64,000 nt of DNA, taken from positions 1 to 64,000 of the forward strand of contig CAMVJD010000009.1 in the NCBI GenBank assembly GCA_947167715.1, read 5' to 3'. Below are positions 39,970 through 49,033 of the stretch, one piece after another. Both the position numbers and the translations under genes were made by a program. The stretch is from an uncultured Eubacteriaceae bacterium (lineage in GTDB: Bacteria; Bacillota; Clostridia; Lachnospirales; CAG-274). Every line of letters starts with the position of its first letter. Position 1 is the stretch's first letter. The notes below the pieces were generated by a model, which did not search any database, was not told where the DNA came from, and worked only from the letters and a program-made list of their open reading frames with translations.

Positions 39970-42648
39970 ATGTCATTTAAAGCAAAAAGAGTTATCGGCG
40001 GTCTTCTTGCCGCAACACTTGCAGTTACGGCAGGCGCAGCAACAGCTGTTTATCTTAAGCCCGTAACTATAGTAGAAGCAGCTTCTTCGGTATCTATCAC
40101 AAAGGGTGCAGGTTGGTTTGAATCGGCTTATATCCAGTGGTCATCCGTAAGCGGTGCAGCACAGTACAAGGTATATGTAAAGGGTTCAAGCGGTTCTTAT
40201 ACACAGCTTGACGATCCGCTTGTAAGAAGCTATGGCAGCTACTGGCGTGCCGATGCTGTAGGTCTTGCTCCCGGCAGCTACACAATGAAGGTAGACGCTC
40301 TTAACTCTTCGGGCAGCGTGATCGCATCAAGCGAGAAATCGGGTCTTACGGTTTCTGCTTATGACCGTTCCGGTTCTGCTTTCTCATCAAAGTCTACATA
40401 TAAAACATCATCCGGTGCATACAATGACAACGGTACATTAAAGAGCGGCGCACAGGTTATATATGTAACCGCAGACAACGCAAAGACAGTTAAATGTGAC
40501 GTTATCTCCGATGCAAAGGGCAACAAGACAACATACACAGGTTTCCAGAACATTATCTACGGCTTACAGAAGGGCTACGATACAAGAGGCTTTGACTTCC
40601 GTATCATCGGTACTATCGATGCAAGCAATATGGATGCTTTCGGTTCCTCCGCAGAGGGTCTTCAGGTAAAGGGCAAGGCAGCTTACAGCTTAATGAACCT
40701 TACTATCGAAGGTATCGGCGAGGATGCAGCTATCAAGAACTTTGGTATCCTTATAAGAAACGCAGCTAATGTAGAGATCAGAAACTTCGGTATCATGCTT
40801 TGCATGGACGATGCTTTATCGCTTGATACATCAAACTGCAATATCTGGGTACACAATATGGACTGCTACTACGGCTCAACAGGCGGCGACGCAGACCAGG
40901 CAAAGGGCGACGGTACAATGGACGTTAAGAGCGGCTCTACATTTGTTACCTTCTCCTACAACCACTTCTGGGATAACGGTAAGTCATCTCTTTGCGGTAT
41001 GAAGTCAGAATCTACTGATTCCTTCATTACATATCACCACAATTGGTTTGACCACTCCGATTCAAGACACCCCAGAATCAGAACAATGTCCGTACACATT
41101 TACAACAACTATTTTGACAGCTGTGCAAAATACGGTGTTGGTATGACAATGGGCGGTTCCGCATTCGTAGAAAACAATTATTTCCTTGATACAACAAAGC
41201 CTATGATGATCTCCGGTCAGGGTACAGATGCTAACGGTGCAGGTACATTCTCCGGTGAAAACGGCGGTATTATCAAGGCATATAACAACAAGTTCACATT
41301 CAAGACAGTTGACAGCAGCAAGCTTCAGTACATCAACCAGAGCAAGAGCTCAACAGGTTTTGATGCAGTAGAGGTCAGCTCCAGAACAGCTAAGGTAGAT
41401 TCTTCCTACAAGGCAGTTAAGGGCGGCTCCACATACAATAACTTTGATACAAGCTGGGATCTCGGTGTTAAGTCTATCGACTCCGTTGACAATGTTCCTT
41501 CCGTAGTTATGGCTAAGGCAGGCCGTATGAACGGCGGCGACTTCCCGTCAAACAGAAATTCTTTCAGCATCATCAACGATGCAACAAGCTACAGCGTTGA
41601 CTCTTCATTCAAGAACGCTATGGCATCTTACAAGAGCTCTCTTGTAAAGGTTGGCGGTTCCGTAAGCGGTTCTGCAAACTATGTTGTAACAGAGGCAGCT
41701 ACAGAGGCTACAACAGCAGCACAGGTTACTACGACTGCTCCCAAGACAACAACTACAAAGAACACTACAACAACTACTACAACTACAGTTGCACAGAATG
41801 ACAATACTTCAACAGGTACTTCAAAGAGCTGGTGCTTCGGTGATTCCATATTTACCGCACGCCCCAATATCGTTAAGGCATTTACGGTTGACGGTCTTCG
41901 TTTCCACTCAACTTCCGAGAAGCCTATGTCTATAGTTGATGATTCTGCATCTGTAAACGGCCAGAACTTCACAAAGGCACTTTCACTCGGCGGCGCAGGT
42001 ATTGCTCAGTATAGATCATTCTCTATCGAAGCTACAGGTGCTTCTACAATTAAGTTAACAGCAAGATCTACAGGTTCCGATACAAGAACACTTGTAGTTG
42101 CAGATCTTCAGGGCAACCGTCTTGCAACATTAAACTTCGGCGGTTCCGCAAGCGTTCAGTCGGCAGACTTTAGCTTTAACGGCACAGTATTTGTATACTC
42201 AACAGGCAGCAACCTTAACGTATACAAGGTACAGTTAGACAGCAAGAGCAGCTCTTCTTCATCAAGCAGCTCAAGCAGTTCAAGCAGCAGTTCTTCATCA
42301 AGCAGCAGCTCTTCAAGCTCAACAACAGCAGCAGGCGCAGTTGCAATGGGAACATACGCACTTAACTCTTCAACAGTAACAAGCAAGGTTGCTACATATG
42401 CAAATATGAAGTTCAACGTAAGAAGCGTTGACAGCACAGGCGTTAAGTTAAGAAGCGACAATACAATTACTTTCACAGTAGACAGAAACTGCACAGTAAC
42501 AGCAGCAGTTTCGGGCAAGGGACTTAATATTGCAGGTACAACAACAGGTACAGGCAATGTAAGTGTTAAGCTTACTCCCGGCACATACACAATAAAGGGT
42601 GCCACAACAAGCAATTCTACTCTTACAAGACTTACATTTGCTTCGTAA
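39970..42648 (+). CDS. Secreted PL1-type pectate lyase with FN3-like N-terminus, Thr and Ser linkers, WCFGDS module and C-terminal beta domain
   Basis: GTIDASNMDAFGSSAEGLQVKG, NIWVHNMDCYYGSTGGDADQAKGDGTMDVKSGSTFVTFSYNHFWDNGKSSLCG, HHNWFDHSDSRHPRIR; poly-Ser linker. Confidence 0.92.
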   Translation: MSFKAKRVIGGLLAATLAVTAGAATAVYLKPVTIVEAASSVSITKGAGWFESAYIQWSSVSGAAQYKVYVKGSSGSYTQLDDPLVRSYGSYWRADAVGLAPGSYTMKVDALNSSGSVIASSEKSGLTVSAYDRSGSAFSSKSTYKTSSGAYNDNGTLKSGAQVIYVTADNAKTVKCDVISDAKGNKTTYTGFQNIIYGLQKGYDTRGFDFRIIGTIDASNMDAFGSSAEGLQVKGKAAYSLMNLTIEGIGEDAAIKNFGILIRNAANVEIRNFGIMLCMDDALSLDTSNCNIWVHNMDCYYGSTGGDADQAKGDGTMDVKSGSTFVTFSYNHFWDNGKSSLCGMKSESTDSFITYHHNWFDHSDSRHPRIRTMSVHIYNNYFDSCAKYGVGMTMGGSAFVENNYFLDTTKPMMISGQGTDANGAGTFSGENGGIIKAYNNKFTFKTVDSSKLQYINQSKSSTGFDAVEVSSRTAKVDSSYKAVKGGSTYNNFDTSWDLGVKSIDSVDNVPSVVMAKAGRMNGGDFPSNRNSFSIINDATSYSVDSSFKNAMASYKSSLVKVGGSVSGSANYVVTEAATEATTAAQVTTTAPKTTTTKNTTTTTTTTVAQNDNTSTGTSKSWCFGDSIFTARPNIVKAFTVDGLRFHSTSEKPMSIVDDSASVNGQNFTKALSLGGAGIAQYRSFSIEATGASTIKLTARSTGSDTRTLVVADLQGNRLATLNFGGSASVQSADFSFNGTVFVYSTGSNLNVYKVQLDSKSSSSSSSSSSSSSSSSSSSSSSSSSTTAAGAVAMGTYALNSSTVTSKVATYANMKFNVRSVDSTGVKLRSDNTITFTVDRNCTVTAAVSGKGLNIAGTTTGTGNVSVKLTPGTYTIKGATTSNSTLTRLTFAS

Positions 42649-42673
42649 TAATTCATTCCTTTCACAAAAACGA

Positions 42674-42692
42674 CCCCGACTAAAAGTCGGGG
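42674..42692 (+). terminator. Intrinsic terminator
   Basis: CCCCGAC-TAAAA-GTCGGGG then CCGTTTTTTG. Confidence 0.9.
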
Positions 42693-42743
42693 CCGTTTTT
42701 TGTATTTGAAATAACCGGATAGACCGGATCGTTTCGTTATATA

Positions 42744-43262
42744 TTACATTTTTTCGGGCTCGGGATAATCCACACCAAAGGTCTCTACCGTAACATCATC
42801 CATGACCTGATCCTCAACGGGTCTGTCCATCATGCCTGTGCGAACGCTTGCAAGCTTGTCAACTACATCCATACCCTCGATCACCTTGCCAAAGGCTGCA
42901 TAAGCGCCGTCAAGATGGGGAGCATCCTTGTGCATAATAAAGAACTGTGAGCCTGCGGAATTTGGCATCATAGAGCGTGCCATTGAAAGCACGCCTGCGG
43001 TATGCTTTAAATCGTTTTTAAAACCGTTTTGTGCAAATTCGCCCTTAATGCCGTAGCCGGGGCCGCCTGTGCCGCGTCCCTGAGGACAGCCGCCCTGTAT
43101 CATAAAGCCCTTGATTATACGGTGGAAAATAAGGCCGTTGTAAAAGCCCTTGTTAATAAGGCTGATAAAGTTGTTTACCGTGTTTGGCGCAATATCGGGG
43201 TAAAGCTCCGCCTTAATGATATCGCCGTTTTCCATTTTAATAGTTACTATTGGGTTTGCCAT
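42744..43262 (-). CDS. Cyclophilin-type peptidyl-prolyl cis-trans isomerase
   Basis: IIKGFMIQGGCPQGRGTGGPGYGIKGEF, GVLSMARSMMPNSAGSQFFI. Confidence 0.95.
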   Translation of the reverse strand: MANPIVTIKMENGDIIKAELYPDIAPNTVNNFISLINKGFYNGLIFHRIIKGFMIQGGCPQGRGTGGPGYGIKGEFAQNGFKNDLKHTAGVLSMARSMMPNSAGSQFFIMHKDAPHLDGAYAAFGKVIEGMDVVDKLASVRTGMMDRPVEDQVMDDVTVETFGVDYPEPEKM

Positions 43263-43291
43263 TTTGTTGTTTCCTTTCGTATTAAAAAATT

Positions 43292-43434
43292 ATTGTAAAC
43301 GACAAAAGTATTTATACTTTTGCTCGTTTACTCGCGCCGGCTGCGTGCCGCAAAGCGGCTAACTACCTTGTACGCAGCCGTGTGCATACCCCGTAGGGTT
43401 ATAGTAAACGACATTTTTTAATGTCGTTTACTAT
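43292..43434. repeat. MITE-like structured intergenic repeat with terminal inverted repeats
   Basis: Hairpins at 43295-43331, 43339-43379 and 43401-43434; ends ATTGTAAACGACA / TGTCGTTTACTAT are inverted. Confidence 0.7.
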
Positions 43435-44128
43435 AAATATTTATTTGCAGCGGTCTGAAATCCAGATAATCGCTTGCTGTTAAAAAATAGCTTGTGCCGT
43501 TTACCTCGCCTTGTATACCGCTTTTGTGCGACTGTTCGCCGTGAAGATGACCGTATACAACGGTTTTGACACCGTATTTTTCAATTATGTCCATAAACTC
43601 CGAGCGCTCGCCCTTGTCGTTTGCGGGCGGGAAGTGGAGCATTACGATAAATTTATCGCAGTCGGCTTTTTGCGCTGCCTGTAAGGACAGTTCGAGGCGC
43701 AGGCATTCGCGCTTATATATTTTTTCGTCTTTTGACTTTTTATACATGGAGTCACCGGGGCATATCCAACCCCTTGAACCGCAGACTGCATATTCGCCCA
43801 GCCGATAAAAATTTGTCCTTATAAAAAACATATTCTCGTCCATAGCGTTAAGCTTTTGCACGGATGTCCACCAATAATCGTGGTTGCCGCTGACAAAGAC
43901 CTTTTTGCCGTTAAGCTTTGAAATAAATTTAAGATCGGGGGCAAATTCGGTCATATTCTGCGCCCAGGAAATATCGCCTGCGACCAGCACGGTGTCATCG
44001 GCTGTGACGATGCTGTTCCAGTTATCGCGTATTTTTAAATGGTGGTCTTTCCAGTTTTTGCCGAAAATATCCATCGGCTTATCCTTGTAAAGGCTTAAAT
44101 GAAGGTCGGCTATTGCATAAACTGACAT
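43418..44128 (-). CDS. Calcineurin-like metallophosphoesterase
   Basis: AIADLHLSLYKDKPMDIFG, VAGDISWAQN, VSGNHDYWW, VYGHLHG. Confidence 0.92.
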   Translation of the reverse strand: MSVYAIADLHLSLYKDKPMDIFGKNWKDHHLKIRDNWNSIVTADDTVLVAGDISWAQNMTEFAPDLKFISKLNGKKVFVSGNHDYWWTSVQKLNAMDENMFFIRTNFYRLGEYAVCGSRGWICPGDSMYKKSKDEKIYKRECLRLELSLQAAQKADCDKFIVMLHFPPANDKGERSEFMDIIEKYGVKTVVYGHLHGEQSHKSGIQGEVNGTSYFLTASDYLDFRPLQINIYSKRH

Positions 44129-44934
44129 TAAACATACCTCACATTGTAAATTTCGGCCATAGTTTCAAGCTTGTGATTAAATTCGGACAGCTTATTTACA
44201 TCGCCGACACGGAATATCTCCATAAATTCGCGGTTATAGTCGTTTAAATGCTCTACCTTGCCGTAAGCGTAAAGATTATGTATATTTTTGACTATCTCGT
44301 TTACAAGAAAATCCTGCGTTTGCTTTGTCTTTTGCGCCTGCAAAAGCTCACCGCGTATGGTCGTCATTTCCGTATCCAGCTTAAATGCGGCCTCTGCGCA
44401 GTTATGCAGCCTTTCCTTAAGATGTTCGGGCAGGTGGCCGTCATACTTGTAGCGCAGTGAATGCTCGATAGTCGCCCAGAAGTTCATAGCCAGCGTTCTT
44501 ATTTGTATCTCGCATTTAAGCGGCAAAACCTCGCCCTCGTACATAATTTTGTATTCAATGGTTATATGATAGCTGCGGTAGCCGCTTTTTTTTGTATTGG
44601 TGACATAATCCTCCTCCTGGAGTATCTTCATATCATAGTCGTTTCTTGCGCGTATCATATTTACGACCTTGTCAATATCCTCTACAAAGCGGCAGATTAT
44701 GCGTATGCCCGCTATATCCTCCAAAACCTCGAGTGCATTGTCAATGGGTATATTGCGGTCATTTGCCTTTGCTATTATACTTGCTATGCTTTTTACGCGG
44801 CCCTCGACCTGCTCAATGGGCGAGTGGAGCTGACGGCGCAAAAAATCCCTGCGTACACTTTTAAGCTTTAAAACTATCTCATCAACTGCCTGTTCAAAGG
44901 GCAGAAGCTCTGTATTCCAATTAGTTATTCCCAT
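44128..44934 (-). CDS. Small alarmone (ppGpp) synthetase, RelA/SpoT synthetase domain
   Basis: RVKSIASIIAKANDR, DIAGIRIICRFVEDI, GYRSYHITIEYKI, CEIQIRTLAMNFWATIEHSLRYK. Confidence 0.95.
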   Translation of the reverse strand: MGITNWNTELLPFEQAVDEIVLKLKSVRRDFLRRQLHSPIEQVEGRVKSIASIIAKANDRNIPIDNALEVLEDIAGIRIICRFVEDIDKVVNMIRARNDYDMKILQEEDYVTNTKKSGYRSYHITIEYKIMYEGEVLPLKCEIQIRTLAMNFWATIEHSLRYKYDGHLPEHLKERLHNCAEAAFKLDTEMTTIRGELLQAQKTKQTQDFLVNEIVKNIHNLYAYGKVEHLNDYNREFMEIFRVGDVNKLSEFNHKLETMAEIYNVRYV

Positions 44935-45215
44935 AAAAATTCCCCCAGTTTTTTTTATTATAGCATATCCGAATGCTAATTACAATAGACATATAGCAAA
45001 TTTTAACATAAATATTTTGCAAAATATGTCAAAACAGGTATTTTTGTATAAAAAATACTCTTATAGGACAGGGCCGCGGAATATATTATCTTTCCGTATT
45101 TTTTGTTATTGACGGCGGTCACCTTAGCAGGCAAAAAAATAAACCATACGGCATTGATCAAGCTTCAAATTACCAAATATACAACAGTTCTTTTAAACAA
45201 AACGGGCTTATCCTT

Positions 45216-45725
45216 TTAATACCTGTGATTTATATAATAGTCGATAAGCGATTTTTTTGTGCCGCTTTCAAACACGCCCTCGTCTGTAAGGCGCTTTTTT
45301 ATCAGCTCGCTTGTGGAGTGCAAAATGGTGTTGTTATGCTCCTTTAAAACTATTTCAAACAGCCTGCCCTTAAGCTCCTTGCTGCGTACCGAGATATGAT
45401 AGGCGGTAACGCCGCGAAAGTCCAAAAGCTCAAGTAGTTTTAAGGTGGCACGATCCTTTTGCGAGTAGTAGTAGTTCATCTGCTCGTTAAAGTGGCACTC
45501 GTAATCGCCGTAGGCGCTCATTTTGCTGTCCTTTGCCATTGCGTTGTAGTATTGATAGTTAAACAGCGCCTTGTCTATATTGTCTATATTTTTAAAGGGC
45601 TTTATATTAAGGGAGAGTACGGCATCAAGATTGCGGTCAAGGTATTCGCGCTTTGTCATATCGCCCTTTATATATTGCTCGATAAGTGCCTGACGGTAGT
45701 TAAAATACTTTTGCAGCACATTCAT
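45216..45725 (-). CDS. Conserved hypothetical protein
   Basis: Uninterrupted 169-aa ORF, plausible codon usage, no recognised motif. Confidence 0.6.
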   Translation of the reverse strand: MNVLQKYFNYRQALIEQYIKGDMTKREYLDRNLDAVLSLNIKPFKNIDNIDKALFNYQYYNAMAKDSKMSAYGDYECHFNEQMNYYYSQKDRATLKLLELLDFRGVTAYHISVRSKELKGRLFEIVLKEHNNTILHSTSELIKKRLTDEGVFESGTKKSLIDYYINHRY

Positions 45726-45843
45726 ATTATCACATCCGTTTTTGAGGTTATGTAAAAATCAATATACATATTTAATATTTGCCTGTGTGTTGTTTTTATG
45801 TTATTATACTATTATAGAAATAAAAATTCAAGGGGGTTTGAAT

Positions 45844-46329
45844 ATGAATGTAAACAATACCGAGATAGAGCGAAAATTTTTGGTGGACAGGCTGCCCGAA
45901 GATCTGGATAAATGCGAATGCCGCAGCATCCGTCAGGGCTATATATCCACCGACCCGACCATACGCTTAAGGCAATGCGATGATGAATATATACTTACCG
46001 TAAAGGGCGCGGCACATAATAACGGCCTTGACAGGACGGAGTTTGAGCTGTCGCTTACCGAGGCGCAGTTTTTAAAGCTGTGGGAAAAGACCGAAACGGG
46101 CGCGATCGTCAAAAAACGCTATCTTGTACCGCTTGAAAACGGTCTGACCGCAGAGCTTGATATATATGAAGAAAAACTTGCCGGTTTTATGAATGTTGAG
46201 GTCGAGTTTTCGTCGTTAAAACAGGCAGTTTTATTTGATGCTCCGAATTGGTTTGGTGCAGAAGTTACAGAAGACAGACGTTATTCCAATGCTTCTTTGG
46301 TAAAATATGGTATTCCTGTAAAAAAATAA
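45844..46329 (+). CDS. CYTH-domain (thiamine triphosphatase/adenylate cyclase-like) protein
   Basis: TEIERKFLVDRLPED, IRQGYISTDPTIRLRQCDDEYILTVKG, VKKRYLVPLENGLTAELDIY. Confidence 0.93.
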   Translation: MNVNNTEIERKFLVDRLPEDLDKCECRSIRQGYISTDPTIRLRQCDDEYILTVKGAAHNNGLDRTEFELSLTEAQFLKLWEKTETGAIVKKRYLVPLENGLTAELDIYEEKLAGFMNVEVEFSSLKQAVLFDAPNWFGAEVTEDRRYSNASLVKYGIPVKK

Positions 46330-46428
46330 AAATAGTGCTTGCATTTTTCCTTTTATTGGTTTATAATGATTATAAATGGTAGAAATTACCAGTTAATACA
46401 AACATAAATCAATATGGAGGGAAATACT

Positions 46429-47208
46429 ATGAATAACAAGAAAATAACGGTTTTGGTGGCGGATGATAACAGAGATTTTTGTGATTGTCTGTGTAATTAT
46501 CTGGAAAAACAGCCGGATATGGAGGTAATATCCAAGGCCTATGACGGTTTGGAGGCGTATAATAAAATAATTTCCGACCGCCCGGATGTTGCGCTTATCG
46601 ACGGCATAATGCCAAAGCTTGACGGGATAGGCGTGCTTGAAAAGCTTGCGGAAAGCGGGAACGAGGATGCGACCATGTGTATAATGCTTACCGCCATAAC
46701 CGGCGAGCAGATAACGCAAAAAGCATTTATGCTCGGGGCAAAGTATTATATTGCCAAGCCGTTTGATATGGAGCTTTTGGTGTCACGCATACGCCAGCTT
46801 AAGGAGCCCATACCCGCAAAAAACATAAAGCTTGGCTTTGCAAGGATAAGCGACGTGGACCTTGAAACAAGGGTAACGAATATCCTGCACGAGATAGGCG
46901 TGCCCGCACATATACGCGGCTATCATTATATGCGCGAGGCAATACTTATGGCGATAGACGATATAGATGTGCTTAATTACATTACAAAGGAGCTTTATCC
47001 GTCCATTGCCAAAAAGTGCAATACAACGCCCAGCCGCGTTGAAAGAGCAATAAGGCACGCTATAGAGGTGGCGTGGAGCAGGGGCAAGGTAGATGCGATA
47101 GACAGCCTTTTCGGATATACGGTGTCAACAAATAAGGGAAAACCGACAAACAGTGAATTTATTGCGCTGATAGCAGACAGATTACGTTTGGAATTGAAAG
47201 CGGGTTGA
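46429..47208 (+). CDS. spo0A: Stage 0 sporulation protein A
   Basis: Receiver [32 protein letters not shown]-domain [47 protein letters not shown]. Confidence 0.95.
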   Translation: MNNKKITVLVADDNRDFCDCLCNYLEKQPDMEVISKAYDGLEAYNKIISDRPDVALIDGIMPKLDGIGVLEKLAESGNEDATMCIMLTAITGEQITQKAFMLGAKYYIAKPFDMELLVSRIRQLKEPIPAKNIKLGFARISDVDLETRVTNILHEIGVPAHIRGYHYMREAILMAIDDIDVLNYITKELYPSIAKKCNTTPSRVERAIRHAIEVAWSRGKVDAIDSLFGYTVSTNKGKPTNSEFIALIADRLRLELKAG

Positions 47209-47262
47209 CAAAACCTTTTAAAACCACATTTTAAGCGGTTCACAAATAAAAAACACATAATA

Positions 47263-47301
47263 GGGCGTAGGTTGCGTAACTATGTTAAGTAACCTACGCC
47301 C
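47263..47301 (+). terminator. Hairpin terminator of spo0A
   Basis: GGGCGTAGGTT...AACCTACGCCC 11-bp stem followed by TTGTTTAAT. Confidence 0.7.
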
Positions 47302-47475
47302 TTGTTTAATGTACCGAATATGTCACAATAAATCAAATTTTTAAAATTTTTTTAAAATTGTGAATTTTTTTTTGTGATTTTATTTGACGAATTGAATAAA
47401 AAGTGGTATTATATAAATTAAATAAGACCGTTTAGTATTTTTCGGTCGGCTTAACACAATTACGGAGGTGATTTT

Positions 47476-49011
47476 ATGAGTACAAAGGACGCTTTGGCGT
47501 TGCTTGAAAGTGTCAGCGATGATAAAAAGGTCTTTCTTGACATTGCCAGATCCTATGTGGCTGATAAATTAAACGTTTATTACAGTGTTGAAAACTGCAT
47601 CTGCCTTAAAGAGGACGATATGATCCCGTTTGGCGAGCTGCCCGAGTTTGCGGAACTCAGACAGAAGATCAAAAACATTGAAAACGCAAAGGGTATTATT
47701 AATGATTTCTTTGAATTGGACGACGATATTGCAAAGATAAAACAATACCTTGACGACGAGCTTCTTATTGCTTATATGGAGGTCGATGATTACGACAGCG
47801 ACAACAGCGCGGATGGCTTCTCGTCATCTGTTGCGCCCAGCTATGGCAATGACGACGAAGAAGAAGAGTCGGGTTACGATCTTTCCGGTCTTGCCGGCGG
47901 AGACGACGATTCTTATTCAAGCGGTGATACTGCTGACAGCGAAAGCAAGGAGCAGGATTATCCCGGTGAGCCCGAATTGGGTACTACCTACGGCGGATAT
48001 GATTCCGGTGAAGCCGATACCAAGGAAGAGGAAAAGAAAGAGGCTCAATCCGCACCCGAGCCCGAAGAAGAACCGGAAGAACGTATCGTAGGTATCTATA
48101 AGGAAGAATATGATACATCGTGGGCACCCGATTATGAGCCCGACGAGGACGATTATTTCCTTAAGCAGTCCGAGGCGGAGCTTCTTGGCGATGATGAAAA
48201 GCCCAAGCTTCCTTCACTTTTCAAGGATGATGTTACAAAGACCGAAAGAGACGATATACTTGCAGAGGCCGCTTATGTTATCGATCAGGGCAGCAAGTTT
48301 ATATTTACAGGCGCTTCGCCGCAGGTATACCTGAACAAGCGTTTTGAGTATTTAAGAATAAAATACGCTCTTAAAAATATAGAGGACGGCGAGGACGAGG
48401 AGTCCGAGATAGAGATCATCAAAAACGAGCTTATCAAGCTTCGCGGTTATGCACAGCGCGGCGTTATTGTTTCCATAGAGGCAATAAAGCACGACATTAT
48501 GGCTGTGGAAAAGATTTACGGCTTGCTTAAGGAATTTGATGAGTCGCTTTATCCCGCAAATTCTATACCAAGTATAGATGCTATCCTTAAGGTTATTGAT
48601 AATGCAGGCGATTATGACGAAAAGGCAACGCTTCTGCATAAGTTCTATATGGTAGATACCATCAATTTCCTTAAAACCATTTATAAGAATTGCTCCGGAC
48701 GTGAGCTTGACAAGAATAAACGTATATCTGTTGAAATGGAGAAGCTTGACGAAAAGCACTTCGAGGATATGCGCAACCTTGAAAGAGAGTTCTACGCACA
48801 AAGAAAGAAACTTTTCGGCGGCGGCAAGAACGAGTATGAAAGCAAGAAAAAAGCACTTGAAGAAGATTACAATAACAAGGTAAGAGAGCTTGAATCAAGT
48901 ATACAGGCAGTTATTGAGCAGGATACAAAGATGGTCGGCAAAAATATGAAGCTGTATACAAGAATTGACAAGATCTTAAGAAATAATGTGCTTTGCTTTC
49001 AGGCAAAATAA
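47476..49011 (+). CDS. Hypothetical protein: acidic disordered linker plus coiled-coil C-terminus
   Basis: DDEEEESGYDLSGLAGGDDDS..; C-terminal ISVEMEKLDEKHFEDMRNLEREFYAQRKKLFGGGKNEYESKKKALEEDYNNKVREL coiled coil. Confidence 0.75.
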   Translation: MSTKDALALLESVSDDKKVFLDIARSYVADKLNVYYSVENCICLKEDDMIPFGELPEFAELRQKIKNIENAKGIINDFFELDDDIAKIKQYLDDELLIAYMEVDDYDSDNSADGFSSSVAPSYGNDDEEEESGYDLSGLAGGDDDSYSSGDTADSESKEQDYPGEPELGTTYGGYDSGEADTKEEEKKEAQSAPEPEEEPEERIVGIYKEEYDTSWAPDYEPDEDDYFLKQSEAELLGDDEKPKLPSLFKDDVTKTERDDILAEAAYVIDQGSKFIFTGASPQVYLNKRFEYLRIKYALKNIEDGEDEESEIEIIKNELIKLRGYAQRGVIVSIEAIKHDIMAVEKIYGLLKEFDESLYPANSIPSIDAILKVIDNAGDYDEKATLLHKFYMVDTINFLKTIYKNCSGRELDKNKRISVEMEKLDEKHFEDMRNLEREFYAQRKKLFGGGKNEYESKKKALEEDYNNKVRELESSIQAVIEQDTKMVGKNMKLYTRIDKILRNNVLCFQAK

Positions 49012-49033
49012 TTAATGAAACGAGGTGTGAATT

